From Aquabacterium humicola (lineage in GTDB: Bacteria > Pseudomonadota > Gammaproteobacteria > Burkholderiales > Burkholderiaceae_C), in assembly GCF_030167915.1 (NCBI RefSeq), contig NZ_JARGNB010000001.1, positions 2,170,001 to 2,234,000 of the forward strand: DNA of 64,000 bases. The letters are read 5' to 3'. Position numbers and translations under genes: made by a program. Each line of letters opens with the position of its first letter. Position 1 is the stretch's first letter. Positions 62,819 through 64,000 of this stretch are shown here, piece after piece. The notes below the pieces were generated by a model. The model was not told the origin of the DNA and did not search any database. It worked only from the letters and a program-made list of their open reading frames with translations.

Positions 62819-64000
62819 ATGTCGTTGTCGATCGTCCGCCGTTCCCTTCTGGCCCTCGCGGCGGTCGCCGCGCTGGCCGCCGCCGTCGCACCGGCGCATG
62901 CGCAGGCGCGCAAGGAGAGCGTCGTGCTCGGCATGGTGCTGGAGCCGCCGGGCCTCGACCCGACGATGGCGCCCGCCGCGGCGATCGGCGAGATCGTGCA
63001 CTACAACATCCTCGAAGGCCTCACGAAGATCAACGTCGACGGCAGCGTCACGCCGCTGCTGGCCACCGAGTGGTCGAGCGACCCCGACGGCAAGCTCTAC
63101 ACCTTCAAGCTGCGCAAGGGCGTCACCTTCCAGGACGGCACGCCCTTCGATTCGGCGACCGTGAAGTGGACCTTCGAGCGCGCGAAAGCCGAGGGCTCGA
63201 CGAACAAGGCGAAGAAGGCGGTGTTCGACAACCTGTCGTCGATCGCCACGCCCGATGCGCACACCGTGATCCTGACGCTGAACAACCCGGACGCGACGCT
63301 GCCCTTCCGCCTCGGCGAGAACACCGCGGTGATCCTGTCGCCGAAGAGCGCGGCGAGCACTGCGACGCAGCCGGTCGGCACCGGGCCCTTCAAGTTCGAG
63401 ACCTGGCAGAAGGGCTCGTCGGTGACGCTGGCGAAGTGGGACGGCTACCGCGACGCGGCCAAGGTGCCGCTCAAGCGCGTGAGCTTCCGCTTCATCAACG
63501 ACCCGGCGGCGCAGGTCGCGGCGCTGCTGGCCGGCGACATCGATGGCGTGCCGCGTTTCGCCGCGTTCCAGAACCTGAAGCAGTTCCAGGCCGACAAGCG
63601 CTTCACGGTCGAGATCGGCTCGACCGCCGGCAAGGGCCAGCTGACGATCAACAACAAGAAGAAGCCCTTCGACGATGTGCGCGTGCGGCGCGCGATCATG
63701 CATGCGATCGACCGCCAGGCCTTCATCGACGGCGTGCTCGAAGGCCTGGCCAAGCCGATCGGCAGCCATGCCGCGCCGACCGACGCGGGGTATGTCGACC
63801 TGACCGGCGTCTACCCGTACAACCCGGAGAAGGCCAAGGCGCTGCTGAAGGAGGCCGGCGTCGCGACGCCGCTGAACGTCACGCTGACCTTGCCGCCACC
63901 GCAGTACGCGCGCAAGGGCGGCGAGGTGGTGGCCGCGATGCTCGCCAAGGTGGGCATCGTCGCGAAGATCGAGAACGTCGAGTGGGCGCAGTGGCTCTCG
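62819..64000 (+). CDS. dppA: Peptide-type ABC importer binding protein (partial, runs off window)
   Basis: The first 394 residues of a periplasmic extracytoplasmic-binding family 5 protein. The signal peptide (SLSIVRRSLLALAAVAALAA, cleavage near HAQA at about 29) is clear. The mature part shows EPPGLDPTMAPAAAIGEIVHYN, EWSSDPDGKLYTFKLRKGVTF (partly) and TLNNPDATLPFRLGE. ATG 62819 has AAGGAG upstream. The 3' end is outside the window. It completes the importer with the ATPases just upstream and the permeases at 50-52 kb. Confidence 0.92.
   Translation, partial: MSLSIVRRSLLALAAVAALAAAVAPAHAQARKESVVLGMVLEPPGLDPTMAPAAAIGEIVHYNILEGLTKINVDGSVTPLLATEWSSDPDGKLYTFKLRKGVTFQDGTPFDSATVKWTFERAKAEGSTNKAKKAVFDNLSSIATPDAHTVILTLNNPDATLPFRLGENTAVILSPKSAASTATQPVGTGPFKFETWQKGSSVTLAKWDGYRDAAKVPLKRVSFRFINDPAAQVAALLAGDIDGVPRFAAFQNLKQFQADKRFTVEIGSTAGKGQLTINNKKKPFDDVRVRRAIMHAIDRQAFIDGVLEGLAKPIGSHAAPTDAGYVDLTGVYPYNPEKAKALLKEAGVATPLNVTLTLPPPQYARKGGEVVAAMLAKVGIVAKIENVEWAQWLS

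Overview
The window is very GC-rich and tightly packed, with 62 supported protein genes (two of them cut by the window edges), one tRNA and many 4-base stop/start overlaps. Gene content and intergenic style suggest a betaproteobacterium of the order Burkholderiales, probably near the Rubrivivax/Leptothrix group. This is an inference: there is no rRNA or other taxonomic marker here. I see no IS element, prophage, CRISPR array or replication origin, so this looks like ordinary chromosome with a few accessory modules.

Left part (1-12 kb): amino acid export and oxidation (LysE-type exporter, D-amino acid dehydrogenase), a YegD-like Hsp70, an UPF0149 protein, and an ornithine-cyclodeaminase-family reductase. 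A candidate 6S-like RNA with a perfect terminator follows. Next come a Tat-type nitroreductase with a TetR regulator and a duplicated palindromic operator, a VOC protein, a LysR regulator divergent from methylmalonate-semialdehyde dehydrogenase, and a CheX-type phosphatase next to a CheY-type receiver.

12-22.5 kb: a nitrate/sulfonate/taurine-type ABC importer (binding protein, ATPase, permease), an SDR, a TonB-dependent receptor, the ergothioneine genes egtB and egtD, the lytic transglycosylase RlpA, tRNA-Arg(CCG) and a membrane-anchored cytochrome c5.

22.5-41 kb: mostly housekeeping. It includes purU, an ECF sigma/anti-sigma pair, a PAS histidine kinase, a CHCC zinc-finger protein, ilvE, a metallophosphoesterase, radA-alr, lplT, a DMT exporter, a response regulator, glutathione peroxidase, a Crp-type regulator, a DUF2332 protein and an aromatic/aspartate aminotransferase. 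An orphan plus-strand terminator near 31.5 kb points to an unannotated small RNA.

41.1-47.1 kb: the most distinctive segment. A small Cys-rich secreted peptide, an MNIO (DUF692) enzyme and a DUF2063 partner form a bufferin-type RiPP operon, with strong hairpins between precursor and enzyme genes and a possible ECF-type promoter upstream. After two convergent genes comes an unusual receptor kinase: six N-terminal DP(D/E)ATR repeats, a Ser/Thr kinase domain, then a periplasmic Cache-like sensor and a HAMP domain.

47.1-64 kb: an SDR, a VapBC-type toxin-antitoxin pair, an aldehyde dehydrogenase, and a peptide-type ABC importer split in two (permeases at 50.2-52.0 kb; ATPases and binding protein at 60.8-64 kb). 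Between the halves lie panB-panC, a lipoprotein binding protein paired with a hybrid histidine kinase, a flavin-reductase-like protein, a proline-rich TonB-like envelope protein and a CYTH-domain protein. A short hairpin repeat with compensatory base changes sits exactly at gene junctions in at least three places.
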